From contig CBDCIT010000050.1 of NCBI GenBank assembly GCA_965217615.1, positions 1-64,000 of the forward strand: a stretch of DNA of 64,000 nucleotides, written 5' to 3'. The translations under genes were made by a program, and so were the position numbers. The notes under the pieces were generated by a model. That model made no database searches. It was given only the letters and a program-made list of their open reading frames with translations, and had not been told where the DNA came from. This stretch comes from CAVOAK01 sp965217615 (lineage in GTDB: Bacteria; Pseudomonadota; Alphaproteobacteria; UBA8366; CAVOAK01). This document shows, piece after piece, positions 53,555 to 62,924 of this stretch (position 1 is the stretch's first letter; every line of letters starts with the position of its first letter).

Positions 53555-55876
53555 TTACACGTCGGCCGGTGCTGCCGTTTGCGCTTCTCCATTCATCAGG
53601 CGCCAGAGTTTCTCCTGAGTGACCGGCATGTCAATCGCGGAAACGCCGAACTCCGACAGCGCGTCGAGGACTGCGTGGACGACGGCGGGCGGGGCGCCAA
53701 TGCTGCCGACCTCGCCACAGCCCTTCACCCCCATCGGATTGGTTTTGCAGGGGTAATCTTCGATGAAATTCAACTCGACCGCCGGCACGTCGTCGGCCCG
53801 CGGCATGCGGTAGTCCATATAGGAGCCGGTCAGGAGCTGCCCGCTTTCAGAGTCGTAGATGCAGCCCTCATGCACCGCCTGGCCGATCCCCTGGATGATC
53901 CCGCCGGTGACCTGCCCGCCTGCGAGGAGTGGATTGACGACGGTTCCAATATCATCGACGGCGACGAACTTTACGATATCGAGGGTGCCGGTCTCCCGGT
54001 CGATTTCAACCTCGCAAACATAACAGCCGTTGGGGTAGGTGTATGTTTCGGTTCCAAATTCGCCCACTCCCGATAGTCCGCCATCTTCTCCCTCGGCCGT
54101 GGCCTCGGCGACCTCAGCAAGGCCGACATGGCGGTCGGTGCCGACGACACTGAATAGGCCATCGGAAAACTCGATGTCGGCGGCGGATGCCTCGAGCACC
54201 TCGGCTGCAATCCGCTTGCCGTTCTCAATCAGGGCCAGCGCCGCCCGCTCACAGGCTACGCCGCCGACCGGCAGCGAATTGGAGCCATCAGTACCACCAC
54301 CCGTTGCCACCAAGTCAGTGTCACCCTGAATTGTGGTGATTCGGTCGTTGTCGACACCGAGTTGCTCGGCGATGACCTGAGCGTAGCCTGTTGCGAGGCC
54401 CTGCCCCATTGCTTGCGTGCCGATCACGAGCGTCACGTCACCTTTGTCGTCGAAGCTAACGGCAGCCTTTTCGTTGCCGCGGCCACAGTTGTCGACGTAA
54501 GACGCGAAGCCGATTCCGCGCAATTTACCCGCATCGCGGTTCGTTTCCCGTCGGGCGGCAAATCCGTCGTAGTCCGCTTGGTTCAGCGCTTCTTCCATCA
54601 TCCGCGGAATGTCGCCGCAGTCGTAGACATGCTCGATGGCTGTTGTGTACGGCATGGCGTCGTTGGGGATGAAGTTCCGCCGCCGCAACTCCGCCGGATC
54701 GATGTCGAGCTTGCGCGCTGCGGCGTCGATCAGGCGCTCGACAAGATAAATCACCGGCGGCCGTCCGGCACCACGATAGGCGTCGGTCTGGACGGTGTGC
54801 GTGAAAACGCCGGTAACCTCGACATGAACGGCCGGAACCGTATAGACGCTGCCAAACAACCGTGCGCCGGAGAGTGTCGGCACGACCATCGCGAAGGACG
54901 AATAGTAGGCGCCGAGATTGCCGATCGAGTGCACGCGAACAGCGAGAAACCGCGCGTCGGCGTCGAGCGCCAACTCGGCACAGTTTATCTGGTCGCGGCC
55001 CTGATTGTCGGACACGAACGCCTCCGTGCGCTCGCTTACCCATTTGACCGGCCGATTGAGGTCGTGGGCGGCAAACAGGACGAGTGGCGGTTCCGGATAG
55101 ATCATGGTCTTTATGCCGAAACTGCCGCCAACGTCCGGGGTCACGACACGGAGCGCGTCCTTCTCGATTCCAAGCACTTCTGATACCGCGTTTTGCGTGA
55201 AATGAACGCCCTGCGAGGGGCTATGCAGCGTATAGCGCTTGCCGTCCCAATCACCGATCGCCGCCCTTGGCTCCATGGCGTTGGCGACCAGACGGTTGTT
55301 GACCAGTTCAACGTGGACGACTTGGTCGGCCTTCTCGAAGGCCGCATCTGTTGCTTCGCGGTCCCCCATCTGCCATTTGAACGCGACATTGTTCGGGGCG
55401 CCGTCCCAGACCTGGGGGGCGACTGCATCGGTTGCATGTTTGGTGTCGGTGATGGAGGGCAGAGCCTCATAGGCGACCTCGACGAGTTCCGCCGCGTCCT
55501 CGGCTTGGGCCTGGGTCTCAGCAACAACGAAGGCGACCGGATTGCCTACGTGGCGCACGACGTCGACGGCCAGGACCTCGCGTGGCGGCGAAAACACCTT
55601 CGACCCATCGATGTTATCGAAGGCTGTGAAGAACGGCAGGGGTTTCAACCCGGCGGCCGTGATGTCCTCGGCTGTATAGACCGCTAAGACGCCGGAAGCC
55701 GCCTTTGCCGCAGAGCTGTCAATGCCGGCAATTCGCGCATGCGCATAGGGCGAGCGCACGACAATACCGAAAGCCTGGCCATCAAGGTTGATGTCGCTGG
55801 TATAGGTCCCGTGACCGATCAACAGCCGCTGATCTTCGAGCCGGGTTGGCGACTGGCCGACACCGAACTTGATCAT
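53555..55876 (-). CDS. Molybdenum hydroxylase large subunit 3
   Basis: 773 residues from ATG 55876 with GGGAGG 8 bases upstream. Motifs as in subunit 1 (GGSFGIK, AYRGAGRPP, KGCGEVGSIGAPP). High identity with subunit 1 across the full length, including blocks of identical DNA, marks a recent duplication. It converges with subunit 2 (12-bp gap). Confidence 0.88.
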   Translation of the reverse strand: MIKFGVGQSPTRLEDQRLLIGHGTYTSDINLDGQAFGIVVRSPYAHARIAGIDSSAAKAASGVLAVYTAEDITAAGLKPLPFFTAFDNIDGSKVFSPPREVLAVDVVRHVGNPVAFVVAETQAQAEDAAELVEVAYEALPSITDTKHATDAVAPQVWDGAPNNVAFKWQMGDREATDAAFEKADQVVHVELVNNRLVANAMEPRAAIGDWDGKRYTLHSPSQGVHFTQNAVSEVLGIEKDALRVVTPDVGGSFGIKTMIYPEPPLVLFAAHDLNRPVKWVSERTEAFVSDNQGRDQINCAELALDADARFLAVRVHSIGNLGAYYSSFAMVVPTLSGARLFGSVYTVPAVHVEVTGVFTHTVQTDAYRGAGRPPVIYLVERLIDAAARKLDIDPAELRRRNFIPNDAMPYTTAIEHVYDCGDIPRMMEEALNQADYDGFAARRETNRDAGKLRGIGFASYVDNCGRGNEKAAVSFDDKGDVTLVIGTQAMGQGLATGYAQVIAEQLGVDNDRITTIQGDTDLVATGGGTDGSNSLPVGGVACERAALALIENGKRIAAEVLEASAADIEFSDGLFSVVGTDRHVGLAEVAEATAEGEDGGLSGVGEFGTETYTYPNGCYVCEVEIDRETGTLDIVKFVAVDDIGTVVNPLLAGGQVTGGIIQGIGQAVHEGCIYDSESGQLLTGSYMDYRMPRADDVPAVELNFIEDYPCKTNPMGVKGCGEVGSIGAPPAVVHAVLDALSEFGVSAIDMPVTQEKLWRLMNGEAQTAAPADV

Positions 55877-55975
55877 GCTACAGCACCTCCCGCCGACCGC
55901 CGGCGATGACAGGAGTCAAAACGGAAGCCGGTCTAAGCGAGTCCGATCGCTCGAATGTTGACGGACGAACTCAGT

Positions 55976-56407
55976 CTATTCCCGGCGGAGCAACTCCGTG
56001 ACCTTGCGGCGCCTAATCTTCCAGCCATCGTCCGTGAGCACGCATTTATTGTCGTGGCGGCACAGCGTACCGGGTTGGATCACTGGGACCTTCCCGTCTT
56101 TGATCTCATCCCATTCATGAAAATATTGTTGGACGTATGACATGACATCGGCGTTTTTCTCGTCGATCACGGTAACCACCAAGTTGGAGACGTAGGTACG
56201 AAAGAAGCGTGGCCCATGACTGGTTGATATCGACTTATAGAGTCCATCGCGGCCGCGCGTTACGCCCAGACCTGGATATTCCGAGACAAAATCCTCCGTC
56301 ATGCACTGGACGGCACCTTCAAAGTCGTCTTCGTCCCCGAGCATGTAGTATTTGTAGTGAACCTCGGCACACTCATATTTGATCGCGAGTTCTTGAGCTT
56401 TGTCCAT
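55976..56407 (-). CDS. SnoaL-like (NTF2-fold) protein
   Basis: 143 residues (MDKAQELAIKYECAEVHYKY). It has a cone-shaped alpha+beta NTF2 fold: FEGAVQCMTEDFVSEYPGLG, SYVQQYFHEWDEI and CVLTDDGWKIRRRKV. Members act as isomerases, hydrolases or small subunits of ring-hydroxylating oxygenases. The ATG is preceded by a GGGAGGTTC-type site. Confidence 0.78.
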   Translation of the reverse strand: MDKAQELAIKYECAEVHYKYYMLGDEDDFEGAVQCMTEDFVSEYPGLGVTRGRDGLYKSISTSHGPRFFRTYVSNLVVTVIDEKNADVMSYVQQYFHEWDEIKDGKVPVIQPGTLCRHDNKCVLTDDGWKIRRRKVTELLRRE

Positions 56408-56545
56408 CCTGAACCTCCCTTGGTACTAGGTGCCGGAACCGCACCCTCGGCGTTGCCGAGAAATGTGCGTACCCGGCGCAGATAGTGGCAAACGGTTGGA
56501 AGGCGGACATCAAGGTTTAAATATCCCAAGACGCCCACCGCCGAC

Positions 56546-57027
56546 TCAGATGATTTCGTTGAATTCCCGCCGTGCGATTTGCCAGGCTTCGTCCGTGCGC
56601 ACGAGCTGGTCCACGGTCTCGCAGAAATGTTGGGGCGTCGCGTCTTGCACCTTCCCCTCCGCGACATCTGATTTTTTATCTTGAACATCAGCCAGTATGC
56701 AGTAGCCGTGGCATGATCGGCATCCTGCACCGTCACAGTAATGTTCGAAAGTACGCGGCGGCGCCACGTGTCCTTGATTCTTGATGCCATCGATTTAACA
56801 TTCGCTTCGCGGCCTTCCGCCGTGACGCCAGAAGCAATGCCCTTGAAGACGACGTCGGGCGTAAAGAGTTCAACGGCCTTTTCCCATTCCTCAAGGTCAG
56901 TGAGACGGCTGTTCTGAATCAAGACGTCCTTTATTTCGCGCTCAATCTCAAGCAACTGTAACGTATCAATGGCATTACCTCGTGTTTGAATTTTCGTGCA
57001 AACTTCCTTGACGGTTGAGTTCGTCAC
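56546..57027 (-). pseudogene. SnoaL-like protein (ring-hydroxylase beta-type), frameshift in an A6 run
   Basis: GTG or ATG near 57027 starts MTNSTVKEVCTKIQTRG. The NTF2 fold runs through LTDLEEWEKAVELFTPDVVF and TVTVQDADHATATAYWLMF, then at an A6 run (about 56672-56677) the frame is lost. The correct C-terminus (GKVQDATPQHFCETVDQLVR to WQIARREFNEII) continues in another frame to 56546. One base restored would give about 160 residues. It could be a real frameshift or a homopolymer sequencing error. Confidence 0.75.
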
Positions 57028-57289
57028 GTTCCGTTACAAAAAGTAGTTCCGACAACGAGCTGTGTAAACCAAAGCTAGGAACGTGCGCCGTAGAAGTTTT
57101 GATGTTGGGCGATTGGCGCGCGGCCGCCGGAGAGGTGGGATTTTGGCCCGAATATGGACATCTGGCCCGCCCGACTCTGGGATGGAAATCCCAGACCGGA
57201 AGGCCGGAACGGAAGAGATTCGCGTTTCATACGCGGTCGATGGGCACTGCGCGCCCCGGAGCAAGTGCGTTGGCGGGCCAGCACCTGCC
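57028..57289. other. IS1182 3' flank
   Basis: No ORF of value. A perfect 7-bp hairpin (ctgggat/atcccag) lies at 57178-57195 and may belong to the IS1182 end. Confidence 0.35.
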
Positions 57290-58471
57290 TCAGCACGTGG
57301 CCACCGTCCCCATCCGCTTGATGTTCAACGCCAAGCACACGAGGTCCCACTCGCCGCGCACCTTCGCCAAGCCTCGCAGGCTGAATCGTCGGAATCCGAG
57401 CACCTCCTTGATCCACCCGTTCGGCGCCTCCGAGAGCCACTTGCGTTGCGCGTACCGGGCTTTGCCCGCGGGGCTCGCCAGTTTCCCACCCATGCGGTGC
57501 GTGGCAGGGAGCCGGGCCGGGTCGACCGCCACCTGGGACTTGCCTTCACGCCCCAGCGCTACGTGCGCGTCGATGCCGCGATCTTCCAGTTCCAACAGAT
57601 CCGGCTCGTTGCAGTAGCCCGCATCGGCCAGTACCACCGCAGGCTCGACCCCAAACGTCTCGTTGATCTCGTCGAGCATCCCCACCAGCTGACCCTGGTC
57701 GCTGGCCTGTGGCCCCACCTGAGTCGCGACGATGATCTGGTGCTCCCCATCGACCGCCATCTGCGCGTTGTAGCACTGCTGGAACCCCTCGCTGCTGGTC
57801 TTCATGATCTGGCTCTCGGGATCGGTGAAATTGCCCTGCGCCTTCGGCTCGGGCGCGCCGTAGGCCCGCTTGTAGGGCCGCCCGCCCCGGGGATTGCGGT
57901 CCTGCCCAGGCTCGCGCCCGCGCTCATCGTCGCGCCCGCGTTGCGCCGCCTCCAAACGCGCTTTGGCTGCCTGGATCGCCGCCAGGCGCTTCTCCCTGCG
58001 TTGCAACTCCTCGGGCAACTCGTCGCCCCGGAAATCCTCGCCCCAACGCCCGTCTTCTTCGGCGTCCACCATCCCCGCCTTCGTCAGCAGCGCCTCGATC
58101 TCCGCCTGCAAGCGAGCCGCCTCTTTGCCCATCCGCTCATAGCTCATCGCCTTGCGCTTGCTCGCGTTCGCTCGCACCTTCGTCCCGTCGACCGAGAGCT
58201 TGCCGAACCGCGCCAGTCCCATCTCGCGCGCCACCTGCACCACCCCCACAAACAGCTCGCTGAACTCCGCCAGATGTCGGCGGCGGAACTCACATACCGT
58301 GCGATGTTGCGGGAAGTTGCCCGCCGCGAGCATCCGAAACGCTACATCCTCCTCCAGCTTCCTCGCCACCGCGCGCGAGGAGAATGTGCCCGTCGAGTAG
58401 GCATAGATCAGCACCTTGACCATCATCGACGGCTCGTAGGGGGCGTTGCGTCGACCGTCCCCCTCGTAGGG
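57290..58471 (-). pseudogene. IS1182-family transposase, N-terminus removed
   Basis: From NAPYEPSMMVKVLIYAYSTG (IS1182 domain 2) through KLSVDGTKVRANASKRKAMS, a charged linker and the DDE_Tnp_1 core (VVLADAGYCNEPDLLEL, APNGWIKEVLGFRRFSLRG). About the first 60 residues are gone: a 92-bp IS21-like element begins at 58472. Other catalytic residues are present. Confidence 0.85.
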
Positions 58472-58563
58472 TGTTGATCGGCGTGTCGATTGGACGCCGA
58501 TAAGCACGCTAACCCGTTGAGTTTACTGGACCTAGGGGGGTCAAAATTGGACGCCGATCAACA
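58472..58563. mobile_element. 92-bp IS21-like mini-element, copy 1
   Basis: Ends are inverted copies of tgttgatcggcgt. The internal part has a second attggacgccgat motif near each end. No coding capacity; a MITE-like deletion derivative mobilisable by an IS21 transposase. It joins IS1182 debris to ParD debris. Confidence 0.82.
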
Positions 58564-58780
58564 TCTTGTCACTGGTACCGCTCTCCAAACCGTCCTGGAT
58601 CGCCTCCTTCAAGGCGCGGAACTACGCGTTCTGTTCCTGGTCGCGGCGAATCAGGTCGCGGACATATTCGCTGTCGTTGCCGTATTCGCCGCTTGCGATC
58701 TGCGCCCTGATGCATCGTTCCTGCCGGTCGGTCAAGCTCTTCCTCTCCGCGGCGCGGGGCGCGGCGGGGGACAGCGGCAT
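58564..58780 (-). pseudogene. parD: ParD-type RHH antitoxin with internal stop and lost C-terminus
   Basis: ATG 58780 leads into AAERKSLTDRQERCIRAQIA, then SGEYGNDSEYVRDLIRRDQE and a TAG at 58622-58624. The same frame continues FRALKEAIQDGLESGTSDK, the ParD C-terminal toxin-binding helix, and is then cut by the 92-bp element. A ParE partner is not present. A dead antitoxin. Confidence 0.72.
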
Positions 58781-58960
58781 GGATTGGGCGTGGTGCGGGA
58801 AAGAGTGGCCCGGGGGGCGCCCCGGCAGGCGCGGGACGGGCTTCTCCGGCGGCTGCATGCCGGCAACCGGGCGGTCTCGGTGCTGCCGGACAATCCGGCG
58901 CGGCAAGGGATTCCGACCGCCTGTTGCGCACCGTTATGATGGCGTATATGCTGTCATCCA

Positions 58961-59389
58961 ATGATGCAAAGGATCGTCGTGGATACGAATGTTCTGGTCT
59001 CCGCGATCCTGTCACCGGATGGCGCGGCGCGGGAAGTCCTGCGGCGATGCCTGACCGGCGCGGCACTGCCACTGATCGGCAACGCATTGTTTCTGGAGTA
59101 TGAGGATGTCCTGTCAAGAGAGCAGTTGTTCGCCACGGCGCCGATCGGTCCGGATGACCGGGCGGCGCTACTGGATGCCGTTCTCGGTGTCTGCCAGTGG
59201 ATCAACATCTCCTATCTCTGGCGCCCGAACCTCCGGGACGAGTCCGACAACCATCTGGTCGAGCTGGCGGTCGCGGGCAATGCGGCGTGGATCGTGACGG
59301 GCAATGAGAGGGATGTCGCCGCGGGCGAACTGGTCTTCGACGGCTTCCGCGTGGTCACACCGGGGGCCTGGCTGAAGGAGGACGATTGA
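58961..59389 (+). CDS. PIN-domain ribonuclease toxin
   Basis: 142 residues. It begins MMQRIVVDTNVLVSAILSPD with the first acidic residue (Asp8), then NALFLEYEDVLS and LWRPNLRDESDNHLVELAVA, and an INISYL..VTGNERD region. PIN toxins of this COG1569-like group cleave RNA with a metal cluster of four acidic residues. Directly followed (1-bp gap) by an RHH antitoxin. Both look intact. Confidence 0.85.
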   Translation: MMQRIVVDTNVLVSAILSPDGAAREVLRRCLTGAALPLIGNALFLEYEDVLSREQLFATAPIGPDDRAALLDAVLGVCQWINISYLWRPNLRDESDNHLVELAVAGNAAWIVTGNERDVAAGELVFDGFRVVTPGAWLKEDD

Positions 59390-59390
59390 C

Positions 59391-59624
59391 ATGGCGACAC
59401 TGACGATCCGGCTTCCCGATGCGCATCGCGACCGCTTGGCGGCGATGGCGGCGCGGCGCGGCCTGAGCCTGAACAAGCTGATGGAAGAGCTGTCGGTGCG
59501 GGCGTTGGCTGAACACGACACCGAAATGCGGTTCCGGATGCGCGCGGCGCGCGGCGATGCGGCGCGCGGGCTGAAACTGCTCGACGAATTGGATCGCCGG
59601 CATGCGGGGCGTACAGGCCCATGA
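59391..59624 (+). CDS. Ribbon-helix-helix antitoxin
   Basis: 77 residues (MATLTIRLPDAHRDRLAAMA, RRGLSLNKLMEELSVRALAE): an RHH DNA-binding domain with a short C-terminal helix. In toxin-first order with the PIN gene. It would bind the toxin and the promoter upstream of 58961. Confidence 0.82.
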   Translation: MATLTIRLPDAHRDRLAAMAARRGLSLNKLMEELSVRALAEHDTEMRFRMRAARGDAARGLKLLDELDRRHAGRTGP

Positions 59625-59670
59625 GGCTATGGTGGCCCGCCGGTGGGTCCTGCCGTGTTCCCTCCGCTCT

Positions 59671-59847
59671 TACGCCGCGGCGTTGTTCGGATTGCCTTGC
59701 GGCTCGAAGGACGGGCCCGGCGGCGAAATGGGAACAGCAATGGGAACAGCCTTGGCCTCGCCGCGCTGAAGGTAGCGGGCATGGGCGCTGGCTGCGGCGA
59801 GCCAGCCGTCCTTGAACTTGACGATCCGGCCTTCGAGAGCAATCCAG
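59671..59847 (-). pseudogene. Unidentified C-terminal fragment
   Basis: A minus frame with protein-like composition (WIALEGRIVKFKDGWLAAAS, ARYLQRGEAKAVPIAVP) stops at 59671. It has a stop and no start codon just upstream (59848-59850), so it is a fragment or a short gene that lost its start. It lies directly downstream of DUF2285 in the same direction, so it probably belonged to the same ICE segment. Family not recognised. Confidence 0.35.
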
Positions 59848-59884
59848 GTTTATAGTGCGCGTGCGTTCGGATGCTCCGCCGGGC

Positions 59885-60376
59885 TCATCGCAGGAGCGCC
59901 TGATACCCCCCGTTCATCATCCGAAACCCGCGCTTGACGCTGCGAATGGTCCGGTTCTTGAGGGTCTGGTCGGGGTCGTTCCAGCGCCGGCGGACCTCGG
60001 CCTGGCCATGGAGAAAGACGGCGATCTCACGATAGGACCACCCTTGCCGCCGCCGGTCGAGGGTGGCAAGCGCATCGCGGTGGCGCATGCCCTCCACCGT
60101 GCCGTCTCGCAAATGCAGCGGCGCCGGACGGTTGCGGTAGAGATCGGCGAGAGTCTTGGCGAGCCGCAGGCGCCCCTCGATATCGGGAAAGCGGTCGAGA
60201 ACGATTTCAAGAGCGAACGGCTCGGCGCCGATATACCGGCCGGTGCAATCGAGTTGAACGGCCCGCCAGCGGTCGGCCAACAGAAGAGATTGCTTGTCCT
60301 TGCCGATTCTGAGTATGGCCTTGCGGCAACGCGCCGCGTCGATCCGGACGATGCTTGCCAACCTCTGATCGGCGGC
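59885..60376 (-). pseudogene. DUF2285 protein of an integrative conjugative element, N-terminus missing
   Basis: It reads RWRAVQLDCTGRYIGAEPFA, RLRLAKTLADLYRNR and SYREIAVFLHGQ, ending NRTIRSVKRGFRMMNGGY: the complete DUF2285 domain. DUF2285 genes are a fixture of alphaproteobacterial ICEs near replication and conjugation genes. Upstream of about 60376 the sequence is transposase DNA, so the N-terminal part has been lost. Confidence 0.72.
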
Positions 60377-60380
60377 TTTG

Positions 60381-60824
60381 CGGATGCGCGCCGAGACAGT
60401 GAACCCGACGATGGCGTGGGTCTCACAGCAGATCCGAGAGGCATTCCCGTGGGGCACGGCGCCGCGGCACCTGATCCGCGACCGGGACGGCGCATACGGG
60501 CAATCGTTCCACTCGACCGTGACGGCGATGGGCGTGGAAGAGGTCGTCACGGCATCACGGAGCCCGTGGCAAAATCCGTATGTGGAACGCCTGATCGGCA
60601 GCGTGAGGCGCGAATGCCTGGACCATTCGATCATCCTCAACGAGCGGCATTTGCAGCGCATTCTTGGCTCATACCTCGACTATTATCACGGTTCAAGGAC
60701 CCACCTGTCGACCGGCAAGGACACACCGGATGGTCGACCCGTTCAGCCGGCCGGGTCCGGAACGGTCGTTTCCTTGCCGAAGGTCGGCGGTCTGCATCAT
60801 CGTTACGAACGCCTCGCGGCCTGA
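60381..60824 (+). pseudogene. IS481-like integrase-core transposase, C-terminal half
   Basis: The frame starts in the middle of the RNase-H core (VNPTMAWVSQQIREAFPW), with RHLIRDRDGAYGQSF (second Asp) and NPYVERLIGSVRRECLD (Glu), ending YYHGSRTHLSTGKD and LPKVGGLHHRYERL. The N-terminal helix-turn-helix and first Asp are missing. It replaces the 5' part of the DUF2285 gene on the opposite strand. Confidence 0.8.
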
Positions 60825-61145
60825 CCACCCCCGCTCGGATTCGATCAATTCCTCTTTGTGCCGACGTGGACGCTGCCGACATCCGCATGCCCTTGCATAG
60901 GTTCACTGGCACGATCCGGCGGAATAAGCATCGTGACGACCGCGCCCATGGTCGATTACAAAATCCACTGGCTCAAAATGATGTCCGTGCCGGAGAGCCG
61001 AGCCGTCGTTGGGAGGCACGATAGAATAAATGGAAGGGACAGCTACTCGGGGACAAGCCCTGACCATATCCTTCCCACACCTGACGGACCGGCGTAAGTT
61101 TGTCGAGGTCGACCTAGGGCGCGCGACTTGATTCTGGAATGATCG
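60825..61145. other. Gene-free stretch
   Basis: About 320 bases with no convincing ORF or repeat. Part is probably the right end of the IS481-like element; the rest is upstream of the unknown gene at 61146. Confidence 0.4.
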
Positions 61146-62669
61146 ATGCGGATGACAACGGTAATTGCGGCGCTGCGGTCGTTGGCGAAATCTCTCTGGC
61201 CTTTCGCAAGGGATCCCGCCCCGCCCGAACACGAACCTCCTCTTTCGAGTCCCGATACTGAAGATCAGCTTCGTCCCGCTTCAGCAGCCGTCGAGCCCGA
61301 CGAGGCGCCCACGGCCGCTTCACCGACGACTGACGATGGGCAACACACTCATCCCGAGACCGTCGAGGAACCAGAAAGCGGCGAATCGGACGGCATTGCC
61401 GAGGGCAACACAGGCGCAGCAAATTCACGGAATACGGAGAGCGGGCCGCGCCAATTTGGAGGGAGGCGAGGCCGACAGTCCGGTAATCCGGGACCGGAAC
61501 GGCAGCAGTCTCCGTCTTCCCGCCCGGAATTGGTTTGCCGGAAAATTCCCGCATCTGCGTGCTGGGAGGTGATCCTGATCGCAGACGAGGAATCTCAGCT
61601 CGTGACCGCGCATCTCGAAGGTGCGCCTCTCCACTTCACCGACGGACGATGCCGCATCCCGTCGCTGAACGACCGCCTGACCGTTGCCTCTCAGGACGGG
61701 CAGGAACACATCCTTCCGCTGTTCGAAGGCGAACCTCTCATCTTCAAACTGCCAAAGAACTGGGCCGGCGAGGGGCGCAATACCTCAGGGATCACCAGCG
61801 GACACTTCATCGTCATCGCGCCGAATGAATGGCAACGGACGGGTCATGCGCCAGTCGAAGCCGATGGTTGTGCTGATCCGGCGTTCCTGGCGCACTATTT
61901 CCACCGCGACGCTACCGTATCGGATGAGACCGCCGCCGGCTTCCGCGAGTGGGCCGGCTCTCCCGTCGCCACCGGCATCGAACTCACCGGGCGGAACATC
62001 TACGACGATTCGGACCACGGAATGCTGTTCGTTGGGGATCCGCCCGATCTCAAACCCTCACCCGAATTTGAGTGGGCGCGGGTCGGAGAGGAGATCGAAC
62101 AAGGCTGGGGACAGAACTTCCAGCCTGACCTGCAATCGCTCTCGGAAGTTCTGGATGCCAGGGAAGGCCGCTTTTTTCTCCGGGTTTACGACCCGGAAGT
62201 GCGCATGCTCGACAGCGTGGCCTTCCGGTACGCCCGCGACTTGAGACGGATCAACGTCAACGGGACCGAATATGCACAAGGCACGGTGCTCCTACCCCGG
62301 GGAACAGGATACCCGCGCACCGAGATATGCCTGGTCGGCGCCGACGGCTCGACGCGTATGCCCGTGCTGCCGCCCCAAGCAAAACACGCAATTGCGCCGT
62401 CGGGCGCGATCGAGGTCCCGCCGCACCCGGACACGGATCGCGTAACGTGTAGCCTTGGATCCGATGCGCGCGGCGTGAATATTGTCCTCGACCTTCCTCG
62501 AATCTGGTGGCGCCTGGAAGACGGTCGCCCCGACCCTGGCGCGTGGCGCGACACCCCTCTCGTCATGACACGTGAGGAATTCAGGAATCACGCCTACGCC
62601 GACGCGACGCTGTCGGTCTTGTCAAAACGGCAATCATCAGTTGGCGCAGGGTTCGATGATCGACTTGAC
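61146..62669 (+). CDS. Unknown ~500-residue protein, C-terminus cut by a 92-bp mini-element
   Basis: ATG 61146 or 61152. Residues ~20-125 are disordered, rich in Pro, Glu, Ser and Gly. The rest looks like several beta-rich modules: LVTAHLEGAPLHFTDGRCR, PLIFKLPKNWAGEGR, GHFIVIAPNEWQRTGHAP, GTEYAQGTVLLPRGTGY and IWWRLEDGRPDPGAW. No signal peptide or membrane segment. At 62670 the mini-element begins and the frame stops at 62675, so part of the C-terminus (after LSVLSKRQSS) is probably missing. I do not recognise the family. Possibly island cargo. Confidence 0.55.
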
Positions 62670-62761
62670 TGTTGATCGGCGTGTCGATTGGACGCCGATA
62701 AGCACGCTAACTCGTTGAGTTTACTGGACTTAGGGGGGGCAAAATTGGACGCCGATCAACA
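62670..62761. mobile_element. 92-bp IS21-like mini-element, copy 2
   Basis: Same length, ends and orientation as 58472-58563, with few differences. It truncates the unknown gene on its left. Confidence 0.82.
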
Positions 62762-62924
62762 CCCTGGCTGCTACCAACCGAAAGCGACAATTGTTGGGTG
62801 GGGTTCGCACCCACCAGGAAAACGCACCTTTCCACGGCGCACTGAGAAATGCGGGTCTAACGATGTCAATGGGTTAGCGCGCCGATCGGCTCCGAATATA
62901 CACGCCGAGCAACACACAGCCATC

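Noticed and set aside
45678..55876. Aerobic CO dehydrogenase (CoxL)
   Set aside because: All three large subunits have AYRGAGR rather than AYRCSFR, and no CoxM or CoxS genes are present.
59855..61024. 389-codon plus-strand frame
   Set aside because: Antisense to DUF2285 and out of frame with the integrase-core fragment; no family resemblance.
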